A stretch of 64,000 nt of DNA from Peribacillus cavernae (GTDB taxonomy: Bacteria; Bacillota; Bacilli; Bacillales; DSM-1321): assembly GCF_003989135.1 (NCBI RefSeq), contig NZ_RYZZ01000002.1, forward strand, positions 1 through 64,000, written 5' to 3'. Positions within the stretch are counted from its first letter, which is position 1, and the number at the start of each line of letters is the position of its first letter. Made by a program: the position numbers and the translations under genes. Under the pieces are notes generated by a model that was given only the letters and a program-made list of their open reading frames with translations, ran no database searches and was not told the DNA's origin. This document shows positions 26,372-35,224 of this stretch, one piece after another.

Positions 26372-26740
26372 TCATATCCTCACTGACTTAATGCTATCAA
26401 TAGGTATGAACGTTTCTCCACTCAATAAATCCAGTTTGATCAGCTTGTTTAGCTCATCTACCTTGGCAACGATTCCCGTTCGTTTTGTAAACAAACCATC
26501 TTTCCAATAAACAACACGGATAGGCAGCGTGTAGTTGAGTGAATCCATTACCAGGATCCTGATCCGTTCGAGTTCTTGTTCATCTAACACCGGTTTCTCC
26601 ACAAGTTTCTGTTCTTCGGTCCATGCAGATAACAACTTCACATGTTCAGGAAGCATGATGGAGGTCCATTTTTTCGCGCCTCTGTCATTGATCATCTTTA
26701 TCAACTCCTTAAACATATTGTATGCGAACTTACGTTCCAT
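26372..26740 (-). CDS. YolD-like protein
   Basis: 122 residues. RGAKKWTSIMLPEHVKLL near the N-terminus and the C-terminal SH3-like part (VAKVDELNKLIKLDL...FIPIDSI) match the YolD-like family, often linked to SOS-regulated translesion polymerases. ATG 26740 is chosen; a TTG two codons upstream is an alternative, and neither has a strong ribosome binding site. Function not established. Confidence 0.75.
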   Translation of the reverse strand: MERKFAYNMFKELIKMINDRGAKKWTSIMLPEHVKLLSAWTEEQKLVEKPVLDEQELERIRILVMDSLNYTLPIRVVYWKDGLFTKRTGIVAKVDELNKLIKLDLLSGETFIPIDSIKSVRI

Positions 26741-26951
26741 ATTCAATATCTAAAAAGATGGTAAACAAGGAAGTATAATTCCACTGAATACGGCCATAAC
26801 GAAAATCAACTTAAATGTCGCTGCCGCCTTATATCGAGAGGAATTTTATAAAAGGCTTGTAAGTCCAAATGGAAAACCCCCGTGATATTTTTATTACTAT
26901 AATTACTACCGAGGAGCTTCACCAAAAATACGGAAGTGAGAACAACTTGTA

Positions 26952-27018
26952 TATGACATTTGTCATACCCAACTCATGACACCTGGTACTAACAATGTCA
27001 TTTACCTTGCCTTATAAT
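26952..27018 (+). promoter_or_regulatory. des promoter with DesR-type operator
   Basis: A perfect 16-bp palindrome TATGACATTTGTCATA (26952-26967) is followed by further half-sites ATGACA (26976) and TGTCAT (26996). The -10 TATAAT lies at 27013-27018 with a poor -35, as expected for an activator-dependent promoter. In Bacillus subtilis, phospho-DesR binds dyad elements in this position to induce des in the cold. The 200 bp before the palindrome hold nothing I recognise. Confidence 0.65.
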
Positions 27019-27054
27019 TTGAATTAACAACACCAAAGGAAGTGAATTCTAATA

Positions 27055-28086
27055 ATGTCCTTACAAAATACTAAAAACCTGAAAAAACAAGTTGCTCCTT
27101 TTGAAAAATCTACGACAAAGGAAAGTGTATGGCAGATTTTTAACACGTTAGTGCCATTTATTATCTTATGGTACCTTGCATATATAAGTCTTTCCGTTTC
27201 TTATTGGGTAACATTAGTTCCTGCTGTGATAGCAGCTGGATTTTTGACACGGATTTTCATAATTTTTCATGATTGTACCCATCATTCCTTTTTTAAAAAC
27301 CGCCGTGCCAATAGAATAGTTGGGACATTTATGGGTGTTCTAACTTTATTTCCGTTTGATCAATGGGGGCATGAGCATGCCGTTCATCACGCTACAAGTG
27401 GTAATTTGGATAAGCGGGGTACAGGAGATATTTGGACCCTTACAGTGAATGAATATTTGGCAGCACCACTTAGACTTCGCTTAGCCTATCGTTTTTATCG
27501 CAACCCATTCGTTATGTTTGGATTAGGTCCTATTTATGTTTTTCTTCTTAAAAATAGATTTAACCGAAAAGGTGCCAGAAAGAAGGAACGCAGGAACACT
27601 TATTTGACGAATATTCTAATCGTTGCTTTAGCAGGATTACTCTGCTGGGCACTCGGATGGCAGTCGTTTCTTTTAGTACAAGGTTCCATATTCTTAATCT
27701 CAGGTTCAGTAGGCATTTGGCTGTTTTACGTACAGCACACATTTGAGGATTCTTATTTTGAAGAAGATAAAGAATGGGAATATGTGCTAGCAGCAGTGGA
27801 AGGAAGTTCTTTTTATAAGCTTCCAAAACTCATGCAATTTCTTACTGGTAATATTGGCTTCCATCATGTCCACCATTTAAGTCCAAGGGTACCTAACTAT
27901 AAACTGGAAAAGGCACACAATAATGCGCTTCCTTTAAAGAACGTACCAACGATTTCGCTTGCTACAAGCTTGCGGTCCATCCGTTTCCGCTTATGGGATG
28001 AGCAAAACAAGAATTTTGTTGGCTTCAAAGACGTCAAATATTTAGCGAAAAAAAGTGCTTCTGTTCAAGTAAAGCCTGAACTATAA
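27055..28086 (+). CDS. des: Membrane fatty acid desaturase
   Basis: 343 residues, near the length of Bacillus subtilis Des (delta-5 acyl-lipid desaturase). Three histidine boxes bind the di-iron centre: HDCTHH (72-77), HEHAVHH (106-112) and HHVHH near 276. Four or more membrane segments lie between them. It introduces a double bond into membrane lipids, keeping membranes fluid in the cold. GGAAGTGA precedes ATG and a terminator follows. Confidence 0.92.
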   Translation: MSLQNTKNLKKQVAPFEKSTTKESVWQIFNTLVPFIILWYLAYISLSVSYWVTLVPAVIAAGFLTRIFIIFHDCTHHSFFKNRRANRIVGTFMGVLTLFPFDQWGHEHAVHHATSGNLDKRGTGDIWTLTVNEYLAAPLRLRLAYRFYRNPFVMFGLGPIYVFLLKNRFNRKGARKKERRNTYLTNILIVALAGLLCWALGWQSFLLVQGSIFLISGSVGIWLFYVQHTFEDSYFEEDKEWEYVLAAVEGSSFYKLPKLMQFLTGNIGFHHVHHLSPRVPNYKLEKAHNNALPLKNVPTISLATSLRSIRFRLWDEQNKNFVGFKDVKYLAKKSASVQVKPEL

Positions 28087-28103
28087 CTTAATCATATATG
28101 GCT

Positions 28104-28138
28104 GACTCCCCTTTATAATCCTTGATTTAAGGGGAGTC
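28104..28138 (+). terminator. Terminator of des
   Basis: GACTCCCCTT and AAGGGGAGTC, a perfect 10-bp stem with a 15-nt loop, followed by TTTGCTT. It separates des from the desR-like gene. Confidence 0.75.
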
Positions 28139-28178
28139 TTTGCTTAATAGGGAGCTGACAGATAGGGAGGGAATGTAC

Positions 28179-28724
28179 ATGATTCGAATTGTAATTGCAG
28201 AGGGTCAGGAAATGCTGTTAGGGGCAATTGGTTCCCTGCTCAATTTGGAGGATGATATGGAAGTGGTTGGGAAGGCGAGCAATGGAAAAGAGGCACTTAT
28301 TCTTGTGCACCGATTACAGCCGGATATTTGTATCATGGATATAGAGATGCCTGAAAAGAGCGGACTTGAGGCAGCAGAAGCTATAAAGCCATTTGGATGT
28401 AAAGTAATGATTTTAACAACCTTTGCAAGGAAAGGTTGTTTTCAACGTGTATTGCAAGCTGATGTAAGAGGTTATTTATTGATGGACAGCCCGAGCGAGG
28501 AGTTAGCCTGCTCGATTCGCAGAATTATAGAGAGAAAGCGAATTTACTCCCCTGAACTAATGGACGATGACCCCAGCGATAACGAACGGGAAATGGAAGT
28601 GTTGGAACTGCTGGCGGATCATCAAACCACAAATGAAACCTCTAATCCGCAAAGTAACACAACTGGAACTGTCAGAAATTATTTTTCAACAATAATAGAT
28701 AAAATAAAGTTACCAACCGGTTAG
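28179..28724 (+). CDS. desR: Degenerate DesR-like response regulator
   Basis: 181 residues from ATG 28179 (GGGAGGG 8 nt upstream), close to DesR over the receiver (MLLGAIGSLLNLEDDMEVVGK). The phosphate acceptor Asp54 remains. The second acidic residue is Gly9 (IAEGQE; D expected), and the conserved Lys102 is Met (YLLMDSP). In the LuxR-type helix-turn-helix the recognition region is eroded (TTNETSNPQSNTTGTVRNY). A 1-nt loss near 28710 ends the protein at KLPTG, whereas the next frame continues VTNRLE. No desK kinase is present. Probably a non-functional or constitutive relic. Confidence 0.75.
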   Translation: MIRIVIAEGQEMLLGAIGSLLNLEDDMEVVGKASNGKEALILVHRLQPDICIMDIEMPEKSGLEAAEAIKPFGCKVMILTTFARKGCFQRVLQADVRGYLLMDSPSEELACSIRRIIERKRIYSPELMDDDPSDNEREMEVLELLADHQTTNETSNPQSNTTGTVRNYFSTIIDKIKLPTG

Positions 28725-28879
28725 AAATGTTTATTGATGATGGAAATAGAACAAGCAGAAGATATGACGCAAGAAGAATACAAGCCGAATGTAATAATCG
28801 GTGTTAAAATGGTTCTTCCTTTTTGGTGAAGGAATATAGGTGGATGTTTGTACATCTGGCAAGGGATTGACCAACGCGG

Positions 28880-29008
28880 GTTTCGCTCCGGAAAAATGCA
28901 TTGCGGGCAATCAGGGTTATCACAAAAGAACTTTCTTGACCGTATATGGAGATCGACCTGCAATGAAAGGATAGGTGTATCCTTAATCTTTCTCCAGTAT
29001 CCGAAGAT
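28880..29008 (-). pseudogene. ISL3-type transposase zinc-finger fragment
   Basis: IKDTPILSLQVDLHIRSRKF followed by FCDNPDCPQCIFPER is the zinc-binding segment near the N-terminus of ISL3-family transposases. The frame continues on both sides but without family similarity, and no catalytic domain is present. Confidence 0.6.
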
Positions 29009-29090
29009 ATATGAATTCATGAGTATAAGGTACAATAAATAAGTAAAAATAACCTGAAGCTTAAAGTAGCTCCAGGTTATTCGTGAGTTA

Positions 29091-29531
29091 TTAGAAGTCG
29101 TAATCATCGATGTTGTCTTTTTTGAAGACAACCCGTTCTGGTAATAGGATAATCCCGCTGTCGTCTGCTTCATAATCATATCCTTGAATGGAGTTGGGTT
29201 CGATTTTGACTTTACCCACATTTGGAAAGTCAAATTCATCCCCGACTTTCAGTTTTTTCCCTTCAATAGTCATTAAATAAACAACATATGTCGCCCTTGC
29301 TTTTTGACGTCCCATAAACCAAATTGTTTCACTGTATCTCGTTTTACATAATCTCTCATTACATTCGGGGTGGAAAATCGAGTAACTACAACATCTCCAG
29401 CTTTTTTCAGGTTTTCAGTTGCCTGAGCCATGGCAGGAAGGGCCGTCGCATCCGGACAAATAATAGCATCGATATCTGGATAGGTCTTTAGTCCTATTCC
29501 ATTTGTTGTCCGGTTTACTGTAAAATGCTAT
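29091..29531 (-). pseudogene. Rhamnose/AI-2-type sugar-binding protein, C-terminal remnant
   Basis: Two frames make up the C-terminal third of a periplasmic binding protein (RhaS/LsrB type): [20 protein letters not shown] to [13 protein letters not shown], then a frameshift near 29295 and [19 protein letters not shown] to VVFKKDNIDDYDF, the usual last residues of the family. The N-terminal two thirds are missing; a stop lies in frame just upstream of 29531. A relic of a third sugar importer. Confidence 0.7.
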
Positions 29532-29634
29532 TTCTAATATCAAGCAACAGCCAATGTGAATTATTGATTTAAAGAATTGTGGTGTTGATCTTATCTTCTT
29601 TTAATGGGAAAGTTGTTTTCCCTTTTAATACGTC

Positions 29635-29670
29635 AAAAAAGAGGAACAACTGACTGAAGGTTGTTCCTCT
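29635..29670 (-). terminator. Terminator of the cyclase gene
   Basis: On the minus strand: AGAGGAACAAC, 9-nt loop, GTTGTTCCTCT, then a T-run (A-run 29635-29639 on the plus strand). A perfect 11-bp stem 34 bp after the cyclase stop. Confidence 0.85.
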
Positions 29671-29703
29671 ATTATTATTATGTGTTTCTGCTGCTCTAGT
29701 TTT

Positions 29704-30315
29704 CTAGTCAAATAACAAAACTCTAGCAGGAGCGGCATCTGTTCCGATTAACTTTAAAGGAGCTGCCACCATAAAATACTCCCCTTGTTGAACGTCTTTT
29801 AAGCGTAAACCTTCAATGATGATCACATTATTAGAAAATAAGCATTTATGCGTGGGATGATTTGGTTGGCTTCGTTCAACACCAAGTGAATCAATACCTA
29901 CTCCGCGAATTCCTATTTCGGCAAGATACCTAGCGCCTTCTTCATTGAGGTAAACAAAATTATAATTAAACTCCTCTTCAAAAGAATTTTTCGTTTTGAA
30001 AAGAATGAAATCATTAGCTCTAATAGGAAGCACTTCTAAATCTGATTTTGAAATTGAATCATTTACATTTGTGAGATCAAATACTTTTGCTTGACCAACA
30101 AGGTCTTGAATAGAGATACTTTCTATCTTAGCTCCTTCATTTGTCATATGTAGTGGAGCATCAATATGCGATCCACTGTGGACATCGAGCGAAAGGCGTG
30201 ATTCTGTGACATGACCTTTCGTTACAGTGTGGATTTTCGGTTGTTTTTCCGGTCTGTTTTTATAGACGGGCATTCCTTCAAAAATTGGTGATGAGATATC
30301 ATATATTTTTTTCAA
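29704..30315 (-). CDS. Cyclase family protein (kynurenine formamidase-like)
   Basis: 203 residues from TTG 30315, which has GGGAAGAG about 10 nt upstream; an in-frame extension to 30387 has no family match. The metal motif HSGSHIDAPLH (HxGTHxDxPxH type) marks the cyclase/formamidase superfamily, which hydrolyses amides or lactones. Other features (YDISSPIFEGMPVY, GVGIDSLGVE) agree. Next to a KDPG aldolase and sugar dehydrogenases it might open a sugar lactone or amide; that is inference. Confidence 0.82.
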   Translation of the reverse strand: MKKIYDISSPIFEGMPVYKNRPEKQPKIHTVTKGHVTESRLSLDVHSGSHIDAPLHMTNEGAKIESISIQDLVGQAKVFDLTNVNDSISKSDLEVLPIRANDFILFKTKNSFEEEFNYNFVYLNEEGARYLAEIGIRGVGIDSLGVERSQPNHPTHKCLFSNNVIIIEGLRLKDVQQGEYFMVAAPLKLIGTDAAPARVLLFD

Positions 30316-30418
30316 TATACTGCACTCTCTTCCCTTTAATAAGTTCTTAATGGCATCAAGTAAGTTTTTCAAAGTTATTTTCGGCACTAATGGATGCTTA
30401 GTCCATTTAGAATTTAGT

Positions 30419-30600
30419 TTAATAAATAAAAACCAGTTGCTGTATCTTTAGAGGCGGTAATTCGTTAAATAAAACGTCGTCCGTATTCCCACCTGGCGGA
30501 TTTAACTTAGTCCACTTCCAATCTAATATATAAGCAATAGACATAGAGATAATTTGTTTTGCTCCGTTATACAACCAATGAGCTATACCCACAGGGGATA
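30419..30600 (-). other. Unrecognised coding-like remnant
   Basis: One open frame of about 60 codons (AHWLYNGAKQIISMSIAYILD, then WTKLNPPGGNTDD, ending QQLVFIY) directly follows the aldolase stop on the same strand. It has no start codon in a good context. The composition looks like the C-terminus of a larger protein left by a deletion, but I do not recognise the family. Confidence 0.3.
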
Positions 30601-31269
30601 TTATGAACTCGACCCAATTTTATATCGATATCTAGCTTCTGTAATTTTCTGAATGAATTGTTTTCCGGTCTCTGTTATTGAAGCGTAATCACCTTGATTT
30701 GCTCCACTGGTAAGAGAATTGCCAACTCCTACCGCTACAGCTCCCGATTTAATCCATTCTTCAACATTTCCAAGACTTACTCCTCCGGTGGGCATGAGTT
30801 GCACATGGGGGAGAGGTCCTTTGAACGTCTTAATTATACTAGGTCCAAACATTTCACCTGGGAATAGTTTAAGAATATCAACCCCCAATTCCATTGCCTC
30901 CACCATTTCCTTTAATGTTACAACACCTGGAATACAAGGAACTCCATATCTATTGCACATCTTTATTATTTCTTCATTGAAATAGGGAGTTACAATATAC
31001 TGAGCACCTGAAAGAATGGCAATTCTTGCGGTTTCAGTATCCATAACCGTACCAGCTCCTAAGATGATGTCATTGCTCAAATATTTATCTGCCAAATCAT
31101 TAATTACCGTCTGAGCATTGGGGATTGTAAACGTTATTTCAATTGCATTAATTCCTCCTTCCAGGCAAGCATCTACGATTCTAAAACCTTTTTCGCTATT
31201 CTCTGCCCTTACAACACTAACAATACCGGTTTCACAAATTTGATTAATAGTTGCACTCTTATTTTTCAT
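30601..31269 (-). CDS. kdgA: KDPG/KHG aldolase
   Basis: 222 residues, full length. Catalytic Glu44 (AIEITFT), Schiff-base Lys134 (DILKLFP), Arg21 (VVRAE), and the phosphate-binding GGVSLGNV and GVGNSL loops are all present. It splits 2-keto-3-deoxy-6-phosphogluconate (or a close analogue) into pyruvate and glyceraldehyde 3-phosphate. It is divergent from the first DeoR regulator and may replace the damaged aldolase of the uxa operon. Confidence 0.9.
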   Translation of the reverse strand: MKNKSATINQICETGIVSVVRAENSEKGFRIVDACLEGGINAIEITFTIPNAQTVINDLADKYLSNDIILGAGTVMDTETARIAILSGAQYIVTPYFNEEIIKMCNRYGVPCIPGVVTLKEMVEAMELGVDILKLFPGEMFGPSIIKTFKGPLPHVQLMPTGGVSLGNVEEWIKSGAVAVGVGNSLTSGANQGDYASITETGKQFIQKITEARYRYKIGSSS

Positions 31270-31354
31270 TTATTTTCTCCTTTAAAATAAAGAATCATAT
31301 ACAAATAATTTAATAACCCCAAAGAAATGGTGCACTCCTTAAGAATTGATTTTT

Positions 31355-31383
31355 TTGAATATAATGCTAATATATATTATAAA
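31355..31383 (+). promoter_or_regulatory. Promoter of the first DeoR gene
   Basis: TTGAAT, 17-bp spacer, TATAAA. The predicted start falls near 31390, 16 nt before the GTG start codon. Confidence 0.6.
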
Positions 31384-31405
31384 ACAATAAAAAAGGATGA
31401 TATAT

Positions 31406-32221
31406 GTGAAAGACATAGAAGCATTTGATAATTCTGAAAGTGAATCCAATACACTATTTGCAGAAGAAAGAAAAAGTGAAATTGTGAAATTGGTTAACTC
31501 AAAAGGAAAAGTCCTTGTTCCTGAATTAGTAAAGTATTTCAATCTGTCTCCAGCTACAATAAGAAATGATTTGCGCGAATTGGAACAGCTTGGATTAATC
31601 AAAAGGACACATGGCGGTGCCATTCGAGTTGAAACTCCAAAAGTAGCTTTTGAACCGGTGACTCAACAAAAAATGGTGGAAAACGTTGAACAAAAAAGGT
31701 CGATTGCCAGAGCAGCTTTGAATTTTATTGAAGAAGGTGATATTATCATCTTTGATACTGGAACGACAATCTTAGAATTAGCGATGAGTTTAAAAGATCT
31801 AAATGTCACGATTATTGTTAATGATATTGATATTGCCAGATGCTTGGAAGAATATGAAAATATTCAGGTAATATTGATTGGTGGATCTTTAAGAAAAAAG
31901 TTCAGGTCAACTATAGGTCCATTTGCAATAAAAATGTTGTCTGAAATCAATGTTGATAAGGCATTCATAGCAGCTAATGGCTATAGTATCACTCGTGGCT
32001 GTACTACACCAGACATTAACCAAGCAGAAATCAAAAAGAAAATGATTGAGGTTGCAAACGAAACTATTTTGCTATGTGACAGTAACAAAATGAAAAAAAA
32101 TTCCTTTATACAATTTGCTTCTCCAACCGAAATAAGTACGATAATTACAGACAAAGGAATAGATCAATCGGATGTAGAACAAATTACAAATTTGGGTGTT
32201 CAAGTAATTGTCGCAAAATAG
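31406..32221 (+). CDS. DeoR/GlpR-family regulator, first paralogue
   Basis: 271 residues. N-terminal winged helix (ERKSEIVKLVNSKGKVLVPE, then LSPATIRNDLRELEQLGL and KRTHGGA), then a sugar-phosphate-sensing DeoRC domain (DTGTT, GGSLR). GTG 31406 is spaced correctly from AAGGATGA; ATG 31397 is an alternative. It is clearly paralogous to the convergent gene at 32230, and both stop 8 bp apart. It likely controls the flanking aldolase and/or the large operon. Confidence 0.88.
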   Translation: MKDIEAFDNSESESNTLFAEERKSEIVKLVNSKGKVLVPELVKYFNLSPATIRNDLRELEQLGLIKRTHGGAIRVETPKVAFEPVTQQKMVENVEQKRSIARAALNFIEEGDIIIFDTGTTILELAMSLKDLNVTIIVNDIDIARCLEEYENIQVILIGGSLRKKFRSTIGPFAIKMLSEINVDKAFIAANGYSITRGCTTPDINQAEIKKKMIEVANETILLCDSNKMKKNSFIQFASPTEISTIITDKGIDQSDVEQITNLGVQVIVAK

Positions 32222-32229
32222 TCCATGAA

Positions 32230-33039
32230 CTATCCATCTGCGACAATTACTTTGAGGTCAGAATCAATAAGTTTTTGTAACGTTATCTGGTTTATGTCAT
32301 TATCAGTTATCAAGATATCTATTTCTGCAGCCGGCACAAATTGCACAAAGGAAGTTATACCAATTTTACTGCTATCACAAAGAACGATGACTTGAGATGC
32401 AATGTCAGACATAACTTTTTTGATTTCAGCTTGGCTTACATCCGGAGTAGTACATCCCTTTTCTAAACTAAAGCTATTTGTTGATAAGAAAGCTTTATCA
32501 ACATTAATTTCACTCAATGTCTTAGTAGCAAACTGACCTACTGTACAATGAAATTTCTTTCTTAAGGTACCACCTATAATTAAAACTTGTATCCCATTTG
32601 AATCGTCAAAGCATCTTGCTATTTCTAAATCGTTCACTACTACAGTAATATTTTTTATCTCCTTTAGTAACCTAGCAAATTCCAATGACGTGGTACCAGC
32701 ATCTAATACAATAACATCTCCTTCCTCGACTAACTCAAAAGCTTTTTTCGCAATAGCATGTTTTTGTGTCAGATATTCATATCCCTTAATTTCACTCTCC
32801 TTTTCAAAACCTACAGTGGGAAAGACTAATGCAAGAGCTCCTCCGTGGGTTCTTTTTAATAATCCATCGTGTTCTAGATCCCTCAAATCATTTCTAATCG
32901 TTGCCGCAGATACTTGAAAATAATCAACCAATTCTGGAACCAGAATTTTTTCCTGTACATTTAGAATTTCAACAATTTCATTTTTTCTTTCTTCCGCAAA
33001 TAAATGCCCCTTATTGTTATTGGTGTTATTTATTGTCAA
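32230..33039 (-). CDS. DeoR/GlpR-family regulator, second paralogue
   Basis: 269 residues, same architecture as the 31406 gene and similar throughout (ERKNEIVEILNVQEKILVPE; ATIRNDLRDLEHDGLLKRTH; DAGTTSLEFA). The start is TTG 33039 with GGAGGTG 8 nt upstream. It is divergent from the ABC importer operon, with about 700 bp between, so it is the best candidate repressor of that operon. Two paralogues suggest response to two intermediates. Confidence 0.88.
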   Translation of the reverse strand: MTINNTNNNKGHLFAEERKNEIVEILNVQEKILVPELVDYFQVSAATIRNDLRDLEHDGLLKRTHGGALALVFPTVGFEKESEIKGYEYLTQKHAIAKKAFELVEEGDVIVLDAGTTSLEFARLLKEIKNITVVVNDLEIARCFDDSNGIQVLIIGGTLRKKFHCTVGQFATKTLSEINVDKAFLSTNSFSLEKGCTTPDVSQAEIKKVMSDIASQVIVLCDSSKIGITSFVQFVPAAEIDILITDNDINQITLQKLIDSDLKVIVADG

Positions 33040-33435
33040 ATCCTACACCTCCTTACTAATCAATTAACATTTTTTAAAAAATATTATATATTATCATTTA
33101 ATTTCATTTTAGTTTTTTTTCTGATAAATTGTCAATACATTCTGAGTTTTTTCTTTTATAAGAGGAAGTAAAGCAATAATCCTCTGTTAATCTCCTTTCA
33201 TATCTTAGCGTTTTATTTTCATCTCCCTAAATTCCCCTTCAATAATTTAACAAGAGTGTGAATGTATTGCATGCTTTTCCCCTTTTATATTCATAATTTG
33301 GAACATATATAACAGTTTCCTTATACCATGGCTTAACATCAAGGGTATATACCGGACTGTGAACCATATATAGGACAAGTAAATTAGTCTGAAACATTCG
33401 ACTTTAAAATTTATTCAAAATTATTAAAAAACATA
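33040..33435. other. AT-rich intergenic stretch
   Basis: About 400 bp without a supportable gene between the second DeoR gene and the importer promoter. It must carry the minus-strand promoter of DeoR. I see no strong repeat or hairpin. Confidence 0.5.
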
Positions 33436-33464
33436 TTGACGTTAATATATTTATAAATTACAAT
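33436..33464 (+). promoter_or_regulatory. Promoter of the second ABC importer operon
   Basis: TTGACG, 17-bp spacer, TACAAT. The predicted start near 33471 gives a leader of about 266 nt before the GTG at 33737, with the cre site inside it. Confidence 0.65.
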
Positions 33465-33636
33465 AAACACAAGCAAAAAAAATAAATTAAAACATAAAAA
33501 CAACATTTGATAACACAAAATTTCAATATTACTATTAAATGAAAAGGAGTAGTTACAATTACCTGAATGATAATTTTTAGATATGGAGATATTTGTTTTG
33601 AGAATTTTTGTAACAAGCGCTTAAGCTAAGATGAAA

Positions 33637-33650
33637 TGAAAGCGGTAACA
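33637..33650 (+). promoter_or_regulatory. Catabolite-responsive element (cre)
   Basis: TGAAAGCGGTAACA fits the CcpA consensus TGWAANCGNTNWCA at every position. It lies about 165 bp downstream of the predicted transcription start and 87 bp before the ATPase gene, suited to roadblock repression by CcpA when glucose is present. A nearby AAGCGCTT palindrome (33615-33622) may be a second, weaker regulator site. Confidence 0.8.
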
Positions 33651-33736
33651 TTATTCTTAAATACTAATAAATACATTAGTAATAGTTCCGCATCATAATG
33701 ATAGTTACAGATAGTGGCTTAAAACGGGGGGATAAT

Positions 33737-35224
33737 GTGAGTCTATTAAAAGCAAATAATATTCATAAAAGATTCCAAGGGGTAGTTGCTTTAGAGGGAG
33801 TTAACTTCGAATTGAAATCGGGTGAAGTTCATGCACTACTAGGAGCAAATGGTGCAGGAAAATCAACTCTAATCAAAATAGTATCTGGATATCATGCTGC
33901 AGACGAAGGGGAGATACTTGTTAACGAAGTAAAAATTCCATTCAATGACCCGAAAGCCTCTCATAAAGCTGGAATTGCAACTATACATCAAGAACACAAT
34001 TTGATTCCGCATATGAGTGTTGTGGATAATGTCATGTTAGGTCAATGGATTGGACGATACGGCGTTGTGTCTGAGGAAGAATGTCGTAAGAAAGCTTTAA
34101 ACGCTATTAATCGAGTTGTACCCGGTTTAGATTTGGATCTATATGGGCATCAACTTACACCCGCTGAAGGACAGTTGGTTGAAATAGCAAGGGCATTATC
34201 AGAAGAAGCAAAGATATTAATTATGGATGAGCCTACTACCTCTTTATCACCAAGAGAAATTGAGCGTTTGTTTAATGTTATGCGTGACCTGAAAAGTCAA
34301 GGAATTGGGATTATTTTTGTTTCACATTGGCTTGAGGAAATTTTTGAAATTTGTGATTGTGTCACAGTATTTAGAGATGGAAGATATGTTGGAAGTGAAG
34401 ATATTAAAAACCTTGATGAAAACACAATTATACGCATGATGGTTAACACTGATGTTCCTGAATTATCTCCTCAAAAAAGAAACCCAGGTAAAGAGATATT
34501 AAAAGTACGTAATTTATGTAAGGATGGTGTATTACAGAATATTTCATTTGACTTACACGAAGGTGAGATTCTTACAATTGGCGGCCTGGTAGGTGCTGGT
34601 AGAACAGAACTTGCCCGTTGTATCTTTGGGGTGGATGATTACGATTCTGGTGAGGTGCTTATCGATAACATACCTATTCCAAAAAACTCTCCCCGGGCAG
34701 CGGTTAAAGTAGGGATTGGATTTGTACCGGAGGACAGAAAAGGCCAGGGACTTGCAAGAAATCTCACGGTAAGGGAGAACTTTACATTAAGTCTCTTAGA
34801 TAAAGTTACTCATTTAGGTTTTATAAGTAAAACAAGCGAATTAGATATTTCAAATGAACAAAGTGCCGCACTGAAAGTTAAGGCCCCGTCTATGGAAGCC
34901 AATATTATGACTCTTTCAGGAGGTAATGCTCAAAAGGTGGTTATTGGAAGGTGGCTGGCTAGGAAACCACGGGTTTTAATTTTAGATGAGCCAACAAAAG
35001 GTGTAGATGTGGGCGCCAAAGCGGAAATTCATAGATTAATTGGTGAATTTGCGGAATCCGGGATGGCAGTTTTACTGATAACATCCGAAATGCCAGAAGT
35101 CCTTCTATTAAGTGATCGTGTCTTAGTTATGCGTGAAGGACGGATTTCTGGGAAATTAAATAGATCTGAAGTTTCACCAGAAAGTGTGATTAGTTTCGCA
35201 ACTGCAGAGGAGGTAGTTTATTAA
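33737..35224 (+). CDS. Second sugar ABC importer, double ATPase
   Basis: 495 residues with two ABC domains: Walker A GANGAGKST and Walker B ILIMDEPTTS in the first half; GLVGAGRTE and LSGGNAQK in the second. GTG 33737 is chosen because GGGGGG sits 5 nt upstream; an in-frame ATG at 33698 has none. First gene of a long operon with permease, lipoprotein and sugar-modifying enzymes. Not a close copy of the 9502 gene. Confidence 0.9.
   Translation: MSLLKANNIHKRFQGVVALEGVNFELKSGEVHALLGANGAGKSTLIKIVSGYHAADEGEILVNEVKIPFNDPKASHKAGIATIHQEHNLIPHMSVVDNVMLGQWIGRYGVVSEEECRKKALNAINRVVPGLDLDLYGHQLTPAEGQLVEIARALSEEAKILIMDEPTTSLSPREIERLFNVMRDLKSQGIGIIFVSHWLEEIFEICDCVTVFRDGRYVGSEDIKNLDENTIIRMMVNTDVPELSPQKRNPGKEILKVRNLCKDGVLQNISFDLHEGEILTIGGLVGAGRTELARCIFGVDDYDSGEVLIDNIPIPKNSPRAAVKVGIGFVPEDRKGQGLARNLTVRENFTLSLLDKVTHLGFISKTSELDISNEQSAALKVKAPSMEANIMTLSGGNAQKVVIGRWLARKPRVLILDEPTKGVDVGAKAEIHRLIGEFAESGMAVLLITSEMPEVLLLSDRVLVMREGRISGKLNRSEVSPESVISFATAEEVVY

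Noticed and set aside
28114..28119. TATAAT as a -10 element for desR
   Set aside because: It lies in the loop of the des terminator and has no -35 at the right distance.
28721..29239. Full 172-residue minus-strand ORF as a gene
   Set aside because: Only its middle matches the ISL3 zinc finger; both ends are random extension, so only the fragment was annotated.
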